A stretch of 64,000 bases of DNA from Echria macrotheca (Eukaryota; Ascomycota; Sordariomycetes; Sordariales; Schizotheciaceae): positions 558,001-622,000 of the forward strand of contig MU839829.1 in NCBI GenBank assembly GCA_030411725.1, written 5' to 3'. The first letter of the stretch is position 1. The number at the start of each line of letters is the position of its first letter. The position numbers and the translations under genes are program-made. Below are positions 53,755 to 64,000 of this stretch, piece after piece. The notes under the pieces are model-generated. The model was not told the DNA's origin, did not search any database, and saw nothing but the letters and a program-made list of their open reading frames with translations.

Positions 53755-56700
53755 ATGGATGATGACAAGAGTGCTGAGCTCGCGCAGCTCTGGGAAGAGG
53801 CCGTGAGCGATTACAATAACAAGTCAAACAGGCCATCAGCGGGAAGATGGAAAACCATGGTAGCCCCCGATGTCGACCTCAATAAGCTGGTTGAGGAGTA
53901 CGAGCGTGACTTTTCACGATTTCGAAACTCTCATGCAAAATTCTGGGGCGTCTTCAAGACTACGATGACACAGCTGCGGAAGCTCGGTAAAGTCGCTGAG
54001 GCCGGCATCGGTCTGACCCCGTTCGCCCCCGCGACCGTCATTCTCCAGGCTGGACTTTTTCTTGTCGATTGCGGATCCGCAGTTACCGACACGTACGATT
54101 CCCTGGAAGACCTTTTCAAGAGAATCCGCGACATAGCCGATCGCCTAGACGAGTATTCTTCCCAGGGCGCCATCGACCACAAGCTCCGAAAAGTGATCAC
54201 TAAGCTTCTCTGCACCGTGCTCGATGTTTTTGGCGAAGTCGAGACAGCTATCAAGCGGGGCCGTGGGAAGGAGATGATGCGGCGCGTCGTTGGCAGAGAG
54301 AACAAGATCCAGAGCGCGTTGGACCAGCTTGACGATATGGTGAGATCGGAAATGAACCTCATCACGGCCAAGACATACGCAACAACACGACGCATGGACG
54401 AGGAAGCAGAGGCTGAAAGAAGCCAAGACCGGCTCCAACGACTTCTCTGCACGACCGCAGCCGCCGACAATGAAGTATTCCATGCCGGCGTCGACAGTAC
54501 GAGGATCAAAAATTCAGCTGGCTGGATTCGGGAGGAGAAGCTGTTTGAGAACTGGATCGAAATGGAGTTCCCTGTGCTGTGGATCCTGGGAAAGCCGGGG
54601 ACAGGGAAGACGTATCTCGCGTCCTGGGTAATTCAGCATCTGCGGAAGGAACGGGCTGGCTCTGGCGTCACCTGTTATTTCTACATCAGGGAAGGCATGA
54701 ACACGCAGCACACACCCGAAGTCATTTTGAAGACAATCGCCAACCAAATCACGGAGAGCTATGACGCCTACCGCAACATTGCCGTTGCCATCTGTAAAGA
54801 CCCCAAGAGTCTTTACGGTCCCGAGTCGATATGGGACAGTCTGTTTGTCAAACCATTCAGAACTGATCTGGTGGCGGCTAGACCGCTGTTTGTCGTCATC
54901 GACGGCGTCGACGAGGCCACGCCGGAAAACCAGGAGCTTCTCGTCAAAATGGCCAAGAACCTGTCGGATCTCCGGCTCAAGAGTCGAAAGCTGCCAGCGA
55001 TTCAGCTGCTTTTGTTAGGGCGTCCCGACCTCGATTACAACGTATCGAAGACCTGGAGGGGGGAGAGAAGACGCCCAAATATCATATATGTACAGCCGTC
55101 ATCAACCAGTGCCGACGTCCAAAGGTTCATCAGGCAGAGAGTCGACGAGGGCATTGCCCTGCTGAAAAAACTGCGCCCAAGGGATGCCAAGCGTCTGAGA
55201 AGGGAAATCATCACGAGGATGAGCGACAGCTCCGAAGGCATGTTTATGCTCGCCAAGCTTATGCTTACAGAAATCAAGGACATGAACAAGCCCGAGCTTA
55301 TCCTAAAAGCTCTGGAAAGGCCTCCCCAAGGCCTCGAGGACATGTTCAAGCGCGTGATTACGAGGCTGATGGTGGTCGGAGGGTTCGACAAGGATGACCT
55401 CAACGAGATGATCATGTGGGTCGCCTGTGCCAAGCGTGATTTGCTCCTCGGCGAGTTGGACCTTGTTTTGAAGCTGAGAGACCTCGAACAAAATGGCATC
55501 GTGGGGCTCGAGGAGGAGCTCAGGACGAGATTCGGGTCCTTTTTCAGCGTCGCTAACCCCGACACCAACCTTGTCGCTAACGAGGAGGAGGACGGCATAT
55601 CTGCCATTGACGGTGTTGGGGAATGGGCCGTGGCTGATGATTCAGACTCAACCCAGTGGAATGACATCGACAGTGTGGATACAACGGACGATGATGAGGC
55701 TGCGGGTGGTAGTGGCCTTGAAAGCGAGGACGAAGAAAATGAAGACGACGAAGATGATAACGTGCCACCCGAATTCCATGTGGCCACGGTCAAGTTCGGT
55801 CACGCGAGCGTCGGCCAGTATTTCCGCACCGCTGCCTTCCACGAAGGCATAGGGCTGGACATTAATCTTGCGCATGCCCACATCGCACTGACATGCCTGC
55901 TCTTCCTTACCGGCAACATCCCCAAGAGAAACAAACGGCCCTGGCGCGAGCCTGATCTCTTGGAGTATTCGGCAGACCACTTTCTGGACCATCTCATAGA
56001 GGTCAATCCAGAAGCACTCAAGTCGCTACATCCTACCAAATTCAGCGAGCTGTCATTCGAAATCTCGGTGCTTTTCAGGGATCCCGCTTGTCATCCTCGA
56101 TGGCTTCGATCAGTCTCCGATAGGGCCAAGTTCCTATGCCAGCTGTTCGATCAAAATATGTTGTCTCGACTCCAGGAGTACGTCCCGGGGCCATGGGCCG
56201 GCGCGGAGGATGCTTCCGAATATCTGTTTGGCCCTTTCGCCCAATCCCTTACAAAGCGTTGGCTGCTTTATATATTTGACGGCTTTTTATTGGATGGAGT
56301 CTGGGTGGTACTCTTTTTACACGGGTACATGTCTACGGTGAGCAATCCCGTTAACCAGCCCCAATCTCGTCGTCAAGTAACAATCCATATATGTGATCTA
56401 GCGACGTCATCCTCTCCAGCAATGGACGCTGCCCCCCAACCGCCCTCTTGAGCACATCGCCGAGAGCATACCTCCAGAAGAGATTCGGCAAATGATATCA
56501 CAGTGTGGGCTAGAGATGAATAGAAGCGCTCACCTGCAACTCGGCTACACACTCAAGAGAATTAAAACACGCCGTCACCTTGACGCTGCCCTGGAAGAAT
56601 TTCGACAACTATACGCCCCTGGTCAGAGCAATAGCCTGCGATACGAACAGTCAGGGCGCGAAGCGGAAGCCTGGGCATTGTTCGAACTAGAACAATACGA

Positions 56701-58057
56701 AGAAGCAATCTCCTCGGCGTCTCGAGCTCTGGAACTCTGCACCTCGTATCAGGCTGAAGTAAAACTTGGCCTGCTCAGCCTGATCACGCAAGCGAATCTA
56801 AATTTGGGAAATCACGAACCCGCCATTGCCGCGTCCACGGTTGCGTGGGAGTCCATGCCCTATGCGTCTCAACAGGCACTTAGGAGTCTAATTTGTGCCC
56901 ACCACGAAACCGGCCGCTTCAATGCCACCGTTGAGCTTATCAGGCCGATTTTGTCCCAGGAAAATCCCCGATTAACAGCAGGGTTCCTCGGCTCTCTTAT
57001 GATGGACTGGGGGCACACCGCCGAATTCATCTCGATTGCCTGCGCCAAGACAGGTGAGCTGGAACTCGCGCGAGATGTTTACATGGCGGTGGCGGCTCAC
57101 TCGTCGGCGGTTGGGGACGGGTCCAAACGTGCAAAGGCAAACGCTGCACTCGCCATGTTGTACTTTGGATTCTACCGAGATGAACAGACAGCCATCGAGA
57201 TGTGGGAGAGCATCGTGAAGGATGACCCGGGTACATGGGGCGCCGTTGATGCTTCCTTCGCCTTGGCAGCATTGTATTTCACCAAGGCGACCAATACGGA
57301 AGCAGAAGCCAACGCAAGCCGTTCATGGGTATCCAAGTTGGAGGAACTGCTGAGTCGATGGGAGTCTTTGGACCTCAGTACACGTAGAAGTGTGCAGAGG
57401 AGAATACCGACAGAGATAATATCAGCGCTATTGGGACGTTGGTACGCAGAACGAGGCGAAGTCGAGTTGGCGAGGGCGAAGATTGTCCCGCTAGTAAGAT
57501 TGGCGATTCGTGATTTAACAGACAGGGACAATAGCAACGACCTGGATGCGTATTCACACCTTGCACAGGCACTGCTTAACTTTGGGGACAGAAAAAACGG
57601 TGAGATCGCTTACGCGCTCACCAAGCCGCTGCAGAAATCAAAGGAACTCATAGATCTGGAGAAGAATCTGGGCATCAGCTTCAACCCCGAGCGCTCGGCA
57701 TCCGATCGGGAACCATTGGCCAAGGATGAGACGGCTACTGGACCAGTCGAACCATTCAACTTCGTCGGCTGCTGTGATGGCTGGTGCGGCCGGCAGGATG
57801 TCGAATACAGATCCTTCAGCATCTGTGAGGTATGCGTCGACATTGAGTTTTGCGACGTCTGCTTGCAGAAGCAGAAGGAAGGAAAGCTTTTGTTCCGAGT
57901 GTGCGACCCGCAACATCCCTTTATCGAAGTATATCCACCCAGGGGGCTGGTTAGCAGAGGACCAGACGGGTATATGGTACGGACCCAGGATGGCCAGTCA
58001 ATCAGTGTCCATGACTGGCTGGATGGGATTAGTCGAGAATGGTCAATAACTACATAA
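53755..58057 (+). CDS. NLR-type STAND protein: NACHT, TPR, ZZ-like finger
   Basis: Two exons, 53755-56337 and 56402-58057, with a 64-nt GTGAGC...TCTAG intron (56338-56401) in phase 0; product 1412 aa. The ATG at 53755 is used; the codon before it is GTG. The N-terminus (LWEEAVSDYNNKS) and following helices resemble the fungal 'goodbye' STAND N-terminal domain. The NACHT core has P-loop GKPGTGKT (279-286), Walker B FVVIDGVDE (about 378-386) and LLLLGRPDL. An acidic insertion lies at about 607-670. From 862 on, TPR-like helices (LFELEQYEEAISSASRALEL and others) are followed by a ZZ-like finger near 1318-1365 (C-x2-C-x5-C-x2-C: ICEVCVDIEFCDVC). NLRs of this plan act in fungal non-self recognition; the ligand is unknown. 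Confidence 0.9.
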
Positions 58058-58698
58058 CGCATGGTGGGCGCCAGGTTGCGGTGGTAGCTAGGCCGTGTAT
58101 GCCGGACTGTAGGAGGAGTCCTCTGTTGAATGTTGGATTGAGCTGGGATGAGGGGTGGGTTGGCTTGATGTTGGTGGTGGGTAAGTGGGAGGGTGCCGGC
58201 TGCTGCTGCTGGGTTGGGGGGCGTTGTGAGGAGTTGGGTGGTTACCAGAGTAGAATACTGCGCACAGCTCTGGGCAGGTTTAAGGATTTGATTGCAATGC
58301 CTGTATTCAAGGGTCCCGATCTGGTATGGTCGGGGGATGTTTCCGAGTGGCCTGGAGGCAGCCACCATGGCCCGAACTGTGCCACCAGATGCATGCGGAG
58401 CACCACTCACGTCTTCACAACTGCAAGCTCGAGCTCCGGGCTGCTTTCGGCGTCAGATCTTCTGGCTTCATTATATCTTATTCGAATTCCCATATTCATA
58501 GTTCTATTCCGTACAAATACCCCTTCCAGTCCCACTTATACCCTCCCGAACTCAGGTTCCGAACCCAACCCCTGGGCCCTGACAGTTTCATGATCAAAAC
58601 CATCGACAAAATACACCAAGCCAGCAAGGCTCTGAACCCCTCCTCACCAACATACATTTCCCGACTCCCCCCGCCCCTCAAGACGCCCTCCCCTTACA
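58058..58698. other. Intergenic stretch downstream of NLR gene
   Basis: Convergent 3' flanks; no gene is recognised. Confidence 0.45.
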
Positions 58699-59229
58699 TC
58701 AGCAGCAACCGCAACATAAGCAGTCGCAGCACTCCCCACAACAGTCATTTTGTGACCTCCCACCGCCGTAGTATCCCCCGGCCCCAGCCCCCTGTCTGGC
58801 ATACGCCATGTCGCGGCGGTGCTGCTGCTGCGCGCCCTGTCGCACGCCGGCGGCGTATGCACGCTGGACCGGAGCGGCCATGCGCGCCTGGGCCGGGTAT
58901 TGCTGCCTTTGTGCCGGTTGCTGCCTTTGTGCCTGCATGTGCCCGTTGGGGCGGTAGCCTTGTTGGTAGGACGGGGGTGGATATCTGAAGGGCAGAGTGG
59001 TGTTAAAGTCAGTTTTGCTTCGGTGGGATAGATAAGGTACATCGGAGCTTGGAAGGCAAGGGTGTGGATGGGATGGAAACAGGTGGGACAGAACGAACCG
59101 AGGAGGAGGCATGTTGGAGGAGGTGCCTAGGTAGGTAGGTGTGGTGTTTTGATCGCAGGCTTGGCGATGCTTCTGGAATACGCGGCTTGACAGCAAATCG
59201 AGGCTGGATGTGGGTACTGTTGCCAACAA
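58699..59229 (-). CDS. Small Gln/Tyr-rich protein with cysteine-rich C-terminus (CYSTM-like)
   Basis: The C-terminal 80-90 residues look coding: YPPPSYQQGY, then MQAQRQQPAQRQQYPAQARM, a Gly/Tyr stretch (GAGGYYGGG) and a terminal CCGECCDCLCCGCC. This is the layout of fungal CYSTM-type stress proteins, whose Cys-rich end is thought to associate with membranes. The 5' structure is uncertain. A canonical 56-nt intron (58985-59040, GTACCT...CTTCAG) would shift the frame relative to the upstream open frame, so translation may instead begin at the ATG at 58938 (79 aa). The alternative is the uninterrupted frame from 59229 (176 aa). Confidence is higher for the C-terminus than for the start. Confidence 0.45.
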   Translation of the reverse strand: MLATVPTSSLDLLSSRVFQKHRQACDQNTTPTYLGTSSNMPPPRFVLSHLFPSHPHPCLPSSDVPYLSHRSKTDFNTTLPFRYPPPSYQQGYRPNGHMQAQRQQPAQRQQYPAQARMAAPVQRAYAAGVRQGAQQQHRRDMAYARQGAGAGGYYGGGRSQNDCCGECCDCLCCGCC

Positions 59230-60134
59230 GGCTTTCTCAGAGGAGGCGAAAGTGGACGACGCCTGCTTGGTTACTTTATGGGTCTATGGACGAGAAGTGA
59301 GCAGAGAGCGTGAGAACCCCCCCGAGGTAGCTTGCGGGGCAGGCGTGGAATTATAAACACATCACACAAGGCTCCGACCTGGTCAGAGAAGGTGCCGATT
59401 CTCGCTAGCGGGGCGCATACCCGACCTCCCAAGGTCTTTCAAGAAAGCCACCCCCTTGGCCTATTGGAGCCTCGAGATTTCTAAGCTGCGCGCGCGGGCG
59501 GGGTAAGGTCTGAAGAGGGTGTGGAGGGATGGGCATAAGAATAAGAAGGCTCTCTCACCGTACTTCCTTTTCCCTCTGGCAACCCTGACTGTTGGCCCGT
59601 TTATGCGGGCCACCAAGGTTTGCCTTCGAACGGAACATGCATCAGCAGCCCCGATAAATGCTGAGAACATTGGCAATCGAGCTAAGCGCCTCTGTCAGGG
59701 TGAAGGTCCGCTGTGATGAGGTGAAGTGTAGGTAGGTAGGTTGTCTTGGGTTTGGCACGCCGAAGATTGAAAAGCAAACAATGGCTCAAAGGGAGCTAGT
59801 ATAGGTACACCTCTGGTTTCGATGCCGATGGAGGGTGTGACTGGCCAGGGCAATTTTCCCCGCTTGATGCCTAACCATGCGAGCTGCAGCCAGGTTACAC
59901 ATGGCAGAGATGGTGCATCATAGATGCCTGGACAGCCTCGTCTGGGACGGGTCAATGTTGGCATGGTATTACTTACCTCAGGATCATGATGCGTTGGTTT
60001 ATGGGGAATGTAGGGATGGAATGTGAGGATGTCGAAGAAGTAAATGCGAAGTGATGCTATATTAAAACCCATTGCCCCTTTTAAGCTTATATGCTCCTGA
60101 GAAGACGGCGAGATATGACTCCCCTAGTGGGTCT
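59230..60134. other. Intergenic stretch
   Basis: No gene is recognised. A run of GTAGGTAGGTAGG lies at about 59729-59741. Confidence 0.45.
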
Positions 60135-60575
60135 ATGGATACCTTACGACTGCGAAGCTTAAAATACTTTGGGGGAATATATCCACATGGTGGCCTTAAA
60201 GCTCACGAGGCGGAAAATCTTCAAACGCTTGGCTTCCGGACCCTTCAGAAACACTCTTTGCAGTGTTGGATCCTCCCAGGCTATACCCATGGCTTGGTGC
60301 TTGGGGGTAGCTTCCTGAAGTTGACGGAAAGTCTGACCACTTTTGTCAGTCGTATCAAAACCAAGATCTTCGAGCTTCCAAAGCGGCTCCGGCTCCGGCT
60401 ACTACTTCTCGGTAAAGTGAAGCAGAGAATATGGGGGTTCTTCAACGGACAGCTCACCGCGGCGCTGCCAGACACGGGTTCCGACATCATGCTCGTGTCG
60501 CGTACATATGCGCAGAAGATGAATCTGGCGATAAGCGGGGGCTCCGAGATCACGTCTTTACCCATTCTCGGGTAA
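60135..60575 (+). pseudogene. Retropepsin-like (aspartic protease fold) gene fragment
   Basis: From an ATG at 60135 the frame reads HGLVLGGSFLKLTESLTTF, then NGQLTAALPDTGSDIMLVS and RTYAQKMNL. ALPDTGSD carries the DTG catalytic triad of retropepsin-like proteases, in the form seen in uncharacterised fungal proteins. The frame stops just after the first strand pair (ITSLPILG), so the rest of the fold is missing. A possible donor (GTAAGG) at the end might splice onward, but no matching exon is visible. Probably a truncated copy, cellular or retroelement-derived. Confidence 0.5.
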
Positions 60576-60609
60576 GGGGGGTAGATAATAACAGTTATCA
60601 TATATAAAC

Positions 60610-60740
60610 TGTTGAGCAACCGTTGAAAAACGCCAAAACTGTTTTGTAGATAAAAATCATTTATTATATATAACTGTTGAAAAACACCATCAACTGTTGA
60701 AGCGTTGACCAACCGTTGAAGCGTTGACCAACCGTTGAAG
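60610..60740 (+). repeat. Cluster of AACCGTTGA / AACTGTTGA motifs (left)
   Basis: Five AAC(C/T)GTTGA copies, with interspersed GCGTTGACC units, are read directly at about 60617, 60672, 60691, 60711 and 60730. The motif equals the consensus site of Myb-type factors (YAACSG) read on both strands. Confidence 0.8.
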
Positions 60741-60800
60741 AGGCTGGCCCCTGATTGGCTGTAGAAAAGGCGCTAAAACGACGCTAGTCATCTGATTGGC

Positions 60801-60895
60801 TACCTACCTACCTACCTACCTACCTACCACCAGCACCACCACCACCACCACCACAACCACCACTACTACCACCACTACTACCATCACCATGGCTA
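60801..60895 (+). repeat. (TACC)n then (CAC/CTA)n microsatellites
   Basis: Seven TACC units (60801-60828) run into interrupted ACC/ACT trinucleotide repeats. Confidence 0.9.
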
Positions 60896-61149
60896 TCACC
60901 GGGCCTTGGCTGTAACCACTGCGATCCCCATCAGCCACGCAGCCGGCCACAACCTTACCTACCATACGGTCGGCCTGGGCCATCACCACCACCATCACCA
61001 TCACCATCGCCATCGCCAGTCTACCCAGTCGGCACTACCTACCCGTGCATCTGGCCGCCTGTCATCGCATCTGCATACATCAATCAGTATAGGGCCGATG
61101 CAATCGTTGGCACGTACCGGGTTGAAGATGCGCGATGCGCGACGGCGTT

Positions 61150-61207
61150 ATGTGTGGTTGTTGTGGTGGTGATGGTGGTGGTGATGGTGGTGGTGATGGT
61201 GGTGGTG
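61150..61207 (+). repeat. GGTGAT/GGTGGT minisatellite
   Basis: Interrupted GGTGAT and GGTGGT units, the approximate reverse complement of the CAC-rich run at 60.83-60.9 kb. Confidence 0.85.
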
Positions 61208-61426
61208 GCCGACCCTCTGGCCGACCGTGTGATGGAGTTGAAGAGTTTGATGGCTTCAAAGGTTGCCGGTCGGACCTCTTTTTATCTTGGTCCTTACCCA
61301 CCTACCTACCCACGTGGCCTGTGGCCTGGCCTTTGGTTGCCGGTCCTTCCAGAAAGTGAAGCTATTCACAACTACGGCAAGAACGATGGGCCTCTGGCCA
61401 ATCCGATGGCTCCAAAGGCCTTAGGT

Positions 61427-61515
61427 TCAACCGTTGATCAAGCGTTGAAGCGTTGGCCAAGCGTTGAGGCGTTGGCCAACCGTTGACCAACGGTTGTATA
61501 TAGCCAACTGTTGAA
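61427..61515 (+). repeat. Cluster of AACCGTTGA motifs with a perfect inverted pair (right)
   Basis: AACCGTTGA at about 61429, GCGTTG(A/G) units, then CAACCGTTG (61477-61485) and its reverse complement CAACGGTTG (61488-61496), followed by CAACTGTTGA at 61505. Confidence 0.85.
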
Positions 61516-62910
61516 ACCTTCCATATAACCCCATTAATGCCCCCGAACCGGCAGACAGCGGCTCGGCAAGCAGAGATGGTCAGACAGCAGAGGTGGGAAG
61601 AGGCAAGACAAGCACACCGTCTGCGATTGCAAACCCAGGGTTCTACGGCGCCGTCACAGACGCTCCCGTCAGCAGCGCCAACTATGGAGAGTGCACGTCG
61701 CTCTGCCTCACCGTAGAGGCGTGCCATGGCCAAGGTCGGCCATTGGAACGCGCGACCTCGAACGTTTCTGGGGCGGACTTCGACAACTCACAACCTCAGC
61801 CCATGCTAGCTGCAGTGTTTCAATTTCTCTCTTGATTTCAATTTGATCACTAGGCGTTTTGGTTAGTAGCAGAGAATGACTCGTTTTGCGCCCTTCGTTT
61901 GTTTTTCATGCCTGTATAAGCCTTGAGCCGCCAGACGACGAGAAGTCAACTATCAGAGGGAGATAGCTCGTATCAACCGAAACGACATACTTACAGTATG
62001 CACAAGGTAATTTGTTATTAGAATCATATGCTGCCCGCACCTTTAAACTAGGTATTCGGAGGAATACCAGCAGATGTGGCTGGGAGATTTGTTGTGCATT
62101 GTATTTGGCTGCTCAACACCTTTCGTAATCCGGCCTTTGGGTTTAGACGGCGAAGCTTTCCAGATGGTTATATTATTAAGTATTAGGTAGTTAAATAAGG
62201 ACTGGCTTAAAGCCTGTAATAGAGGCAGACCCACGGGGTCCACTGGCTGGGTGACCAAAGGAAGCTTGCAGTCAGTAGTAGGGTTGAGGGTGAGCACTCA
62301 GCAAGACTGTGTATAGACCATTGACTGAATCTTGCAGAAGCATTATTCCCACCGAAGTGGCGTCACCTTCGACTATCTGCAAGCGCGTTTCAGGTAGGAG
62401 ATTCGCCTGCATATTGCTATGGTGGGTGCCCCGGTATCAAAAACGGGGTACCCCCCCTATCAGGTCCCCAGGCGGGGATTGCCGCTCGTTTTGCCTGCTG
62501 TGGTCCCGGCCAGGCGACGCCGAAGGATATCATTGTCTATCGAGTATCAGGGTACCTAAAGTACCCTGGCCACTAAAACACCAGTGATCTGCTAAAAGTG
62601 CTTTGAAGAGGGGTCTGAAGAAAGCAAATATTGACAGATCGTGATTTCCACGTGATCCGGATCATTATTTGTGCACGGACTACGTAACTGGCTGCGTCGG
62701 ACTTCAGCTGTTTTGGCATGCGACAAAACCCCGCTCCTACATCCCAACCTCGTTCTCTACCTGCAGGTACTTGTCGTCCAAAGGCCGAGAAAACTAGCGG
62801 CTCCAACATTTGACGTGTTACGTCATCTAGTGGCTCTAGTTGTTTTGAGTTTTCTTGGGACCTATCAGGCTTCTCTCAGACTCTCTACCTCAATCCCATG
62901 TCCACTCAAT

Positions 62911-64000
62911 ATGCAAACGCTTCTTCTCGAAAACCTGCCTGACCTCATCACAAAACGCGACATCGAAAGTTTCTTTGCGAATAGAATACATACAAAGAGA
63001 CGGTATGTCAAGGCCGTGGGAAATGTTGGGCATATCTGGAAACCGGCGAACTCGAACACCAAGCGGGCCGTTGTCACCTTCGACTCGCCCAAGACGGCCG
63101 GGGAGGCTCTTGCTTTGAACCATGCTCAGATAACCGCGGAAGCTGCCATGCCCCAGGACCCCTCGGGAAAATCTTTCGTTCGAATCACTAGTGGCTTCTA
63201 CGGGTTGATCGTCCTCTACGAACCACCAGCCAGCGAAACACCGAATCTCGAGTGAGCCGCCTCTTCTATTTTCTGATTTGCTTTCATATTTTGACCTTCT
63301 CTGTTTCAGCATTACTCTCGTCCATGGGCTCAAAGGGCACGCTTGGAACACGTTCGCGCGCGAAGAGACTCTCCCAGATTCGCGTGGAATTGGCAATCCG
63401 TGCTGGATGCGGGACGAGCTTCCAAGCCAGCTTCGCACAAGAGGAATCTTCCCAAGGTTACTGACTTACGGGTACAATGCCAACGTCTGGGGTGAAACTG
63501 TCGAGGGAGATATATCCGAGCCTGTGGTGACTCTCTGCGAGCTGCTCAAATCCGAGCGCGAGGGTGTGAGCAGCTGACTGCTAGTCAACTGACCTCCATT
63601 TGCTAAAACTTCCCAGGATCCCGAACGACCGCTGATCTTCATCGCACACAGCCTTGGTGGTCTGGTGTCTAAGCAGGTACATTTGATTTTAAATATATCT
63701 TCTCTAACAACAAAGAAAGCTTTTGACTCTGGAAAGGCGATAGTCGAGATCAGCAAGACGAGCGCGCCATCACAGAACAGCATTTGGATCAAGGGTTGCA
63801 TTTTCCTAGGTGTCCCGCACAATGGCGCTAAATTGGCAGACTGGGCTGGCATTCTTGCGCCACTTGTTGGCAATTTCGGCGGTCTTGTCCAGACGGGGAA
63901 AATAAAGAATCTTGAGCAAAAGTGCGAGATACTCAATCGTATATCGGATGAGTTCAGACAAGTCCGCCATGCGCATAACATTCCGGTTCTGAGTTGCTAC
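62911..64000 (+). CDS. SesB-type alpha/beta hydrolase protein, N-terminal part (runs off window)
   Basis: Exons read: 62911-63251, 63310-63565, 63617-63676 and 63716 to beyond 64000. All introns are short GT-AG (51-58 nt) and in phase; the third acceptor (63715) is chosen because the next AG gives a stop. Residues 1-110 resemble an RRM-like fold (MQTLLLENLPDLITKRDIESF, KRAVVTFDSPKTAGEALAL, GFYGLIVLYEPP). The hydrolase domain follows: ITLVHGLKGHAWNTF, RLLTYGYNANVW, then RPLIFIAHSLGGLVSKQ with nucleophile S211, and CIFLGVPHNGAKL. In fungi this SesB module is often the N-terminal effector of NLR proteins or of NLR-paired proteins. Whether a NACHT or other domain follows lies outside the window. 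Confidence 0.85.

Larger units (their letters stand above)
60576..62910. other. Repeat-rich intergenic region upstream of SesB-like gene
   Basis: It holds two AACCGTTG-type motif clusters, CTAC/CAC and GGTGAT microsatellites, and a short Q/A/R-rich open frame at 61537-61713 (58 codons) of unknown meaning. The stretch from 61.8 to 62.9 kb shows no recognisable gene apart from the promoter of the next one. Confidence 0.5.

Noticed and set aside
1..64000. CRISPR arrays, bacterial-type operons, rRNA or tRNA genes
   Set aside because: No regularly spaced direct repeats, ribosome binding sites or conserved RNA-gene sequences were found; gene structure is clearly eukaryotic.

Overview
The window is nuclear DNA of a filamentous ascomycete, most likely a cellulolytic sordariomycete close to Chaetomiaceae/Sordariales. 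Reasons: short GT-AG introns (about 46-200 nt); HET-domain and NACHT genes; an AA9 cellulose monooxygenase with a CBM1; a fungal complex I 21 kDa-type subunit; PEX16; and a hac1/hacA-type bZIP gene whose Ire1-type intron reads as 23 nt, the length I recall for Neurospora rather than the 20 nt of Aspergillus/Trichoderma. No bacterial operons, CRISPR arrays, tRNA or rRNA genes were seen.

Layout. 0-1.3 kb: PEX16. 1.7-10.2 kb: an accessory block with two HET-domain genes alternating with two related genes that share an N-terminal 'YTISRDCT' module; one of these carries a zinc-binding motif and a KDM5-type ARID domain. 11.2-12.5 kb: hac1, the unfolded-protein-response factor, with both Ire1 hairpins readable. 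After 4 kb without a recognisable gene comes a housekeeping stretch: DUF427 protein, ESCRT-III Did2/CHMP1, Ski2 RNA helicase, Csm3/Swi3 fork-protection subunit, and complex I 21 kDa-type subunit. 27.6-28.8 kb: AA9-CBM1 with an apparent AT-AC intron. 30.5-37.7 kb: a C2H2 protein with the same YTxSxDCT module, an unknown protein, a short-chain dehydrogenase, and a low-complexity ORF. 41-42.3 kb: SWIRM-domain protein. 42.3-50.8 kb: 8.4 kb with no recognisable gene but a marked excess of CAATTG. 50.8-52.7 kb: F-box/WD40-like protein. 53.8-58.1 kb: a large NLR-type gene (NACHT, TPR, ZZ-like finger). The last 6 kb holds a cysteine-rich small protein, a retropepsin-like fragment, arrays of AACCGTTG-type motifs with microsatellites, and the 5' part of a SesB-type hydrolase gene running off the end.

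How the genes relate. Most are independent eukaryotic units; the close divergent pairs csm3/complex I (292 bp) and DUF427/did2 (about 1 kb) probably share promoter regions. Four genes (two HET, one NACHT-TPR, one SesB-like) belong to families used in fungal non-self recognition, so both ends of the window look like accessory allorecognition territory around a conserved core. The most novel-looking signal is the YTxSxDCT module, found in three genes with three different C-terminal halves, two of them beside HET genes.
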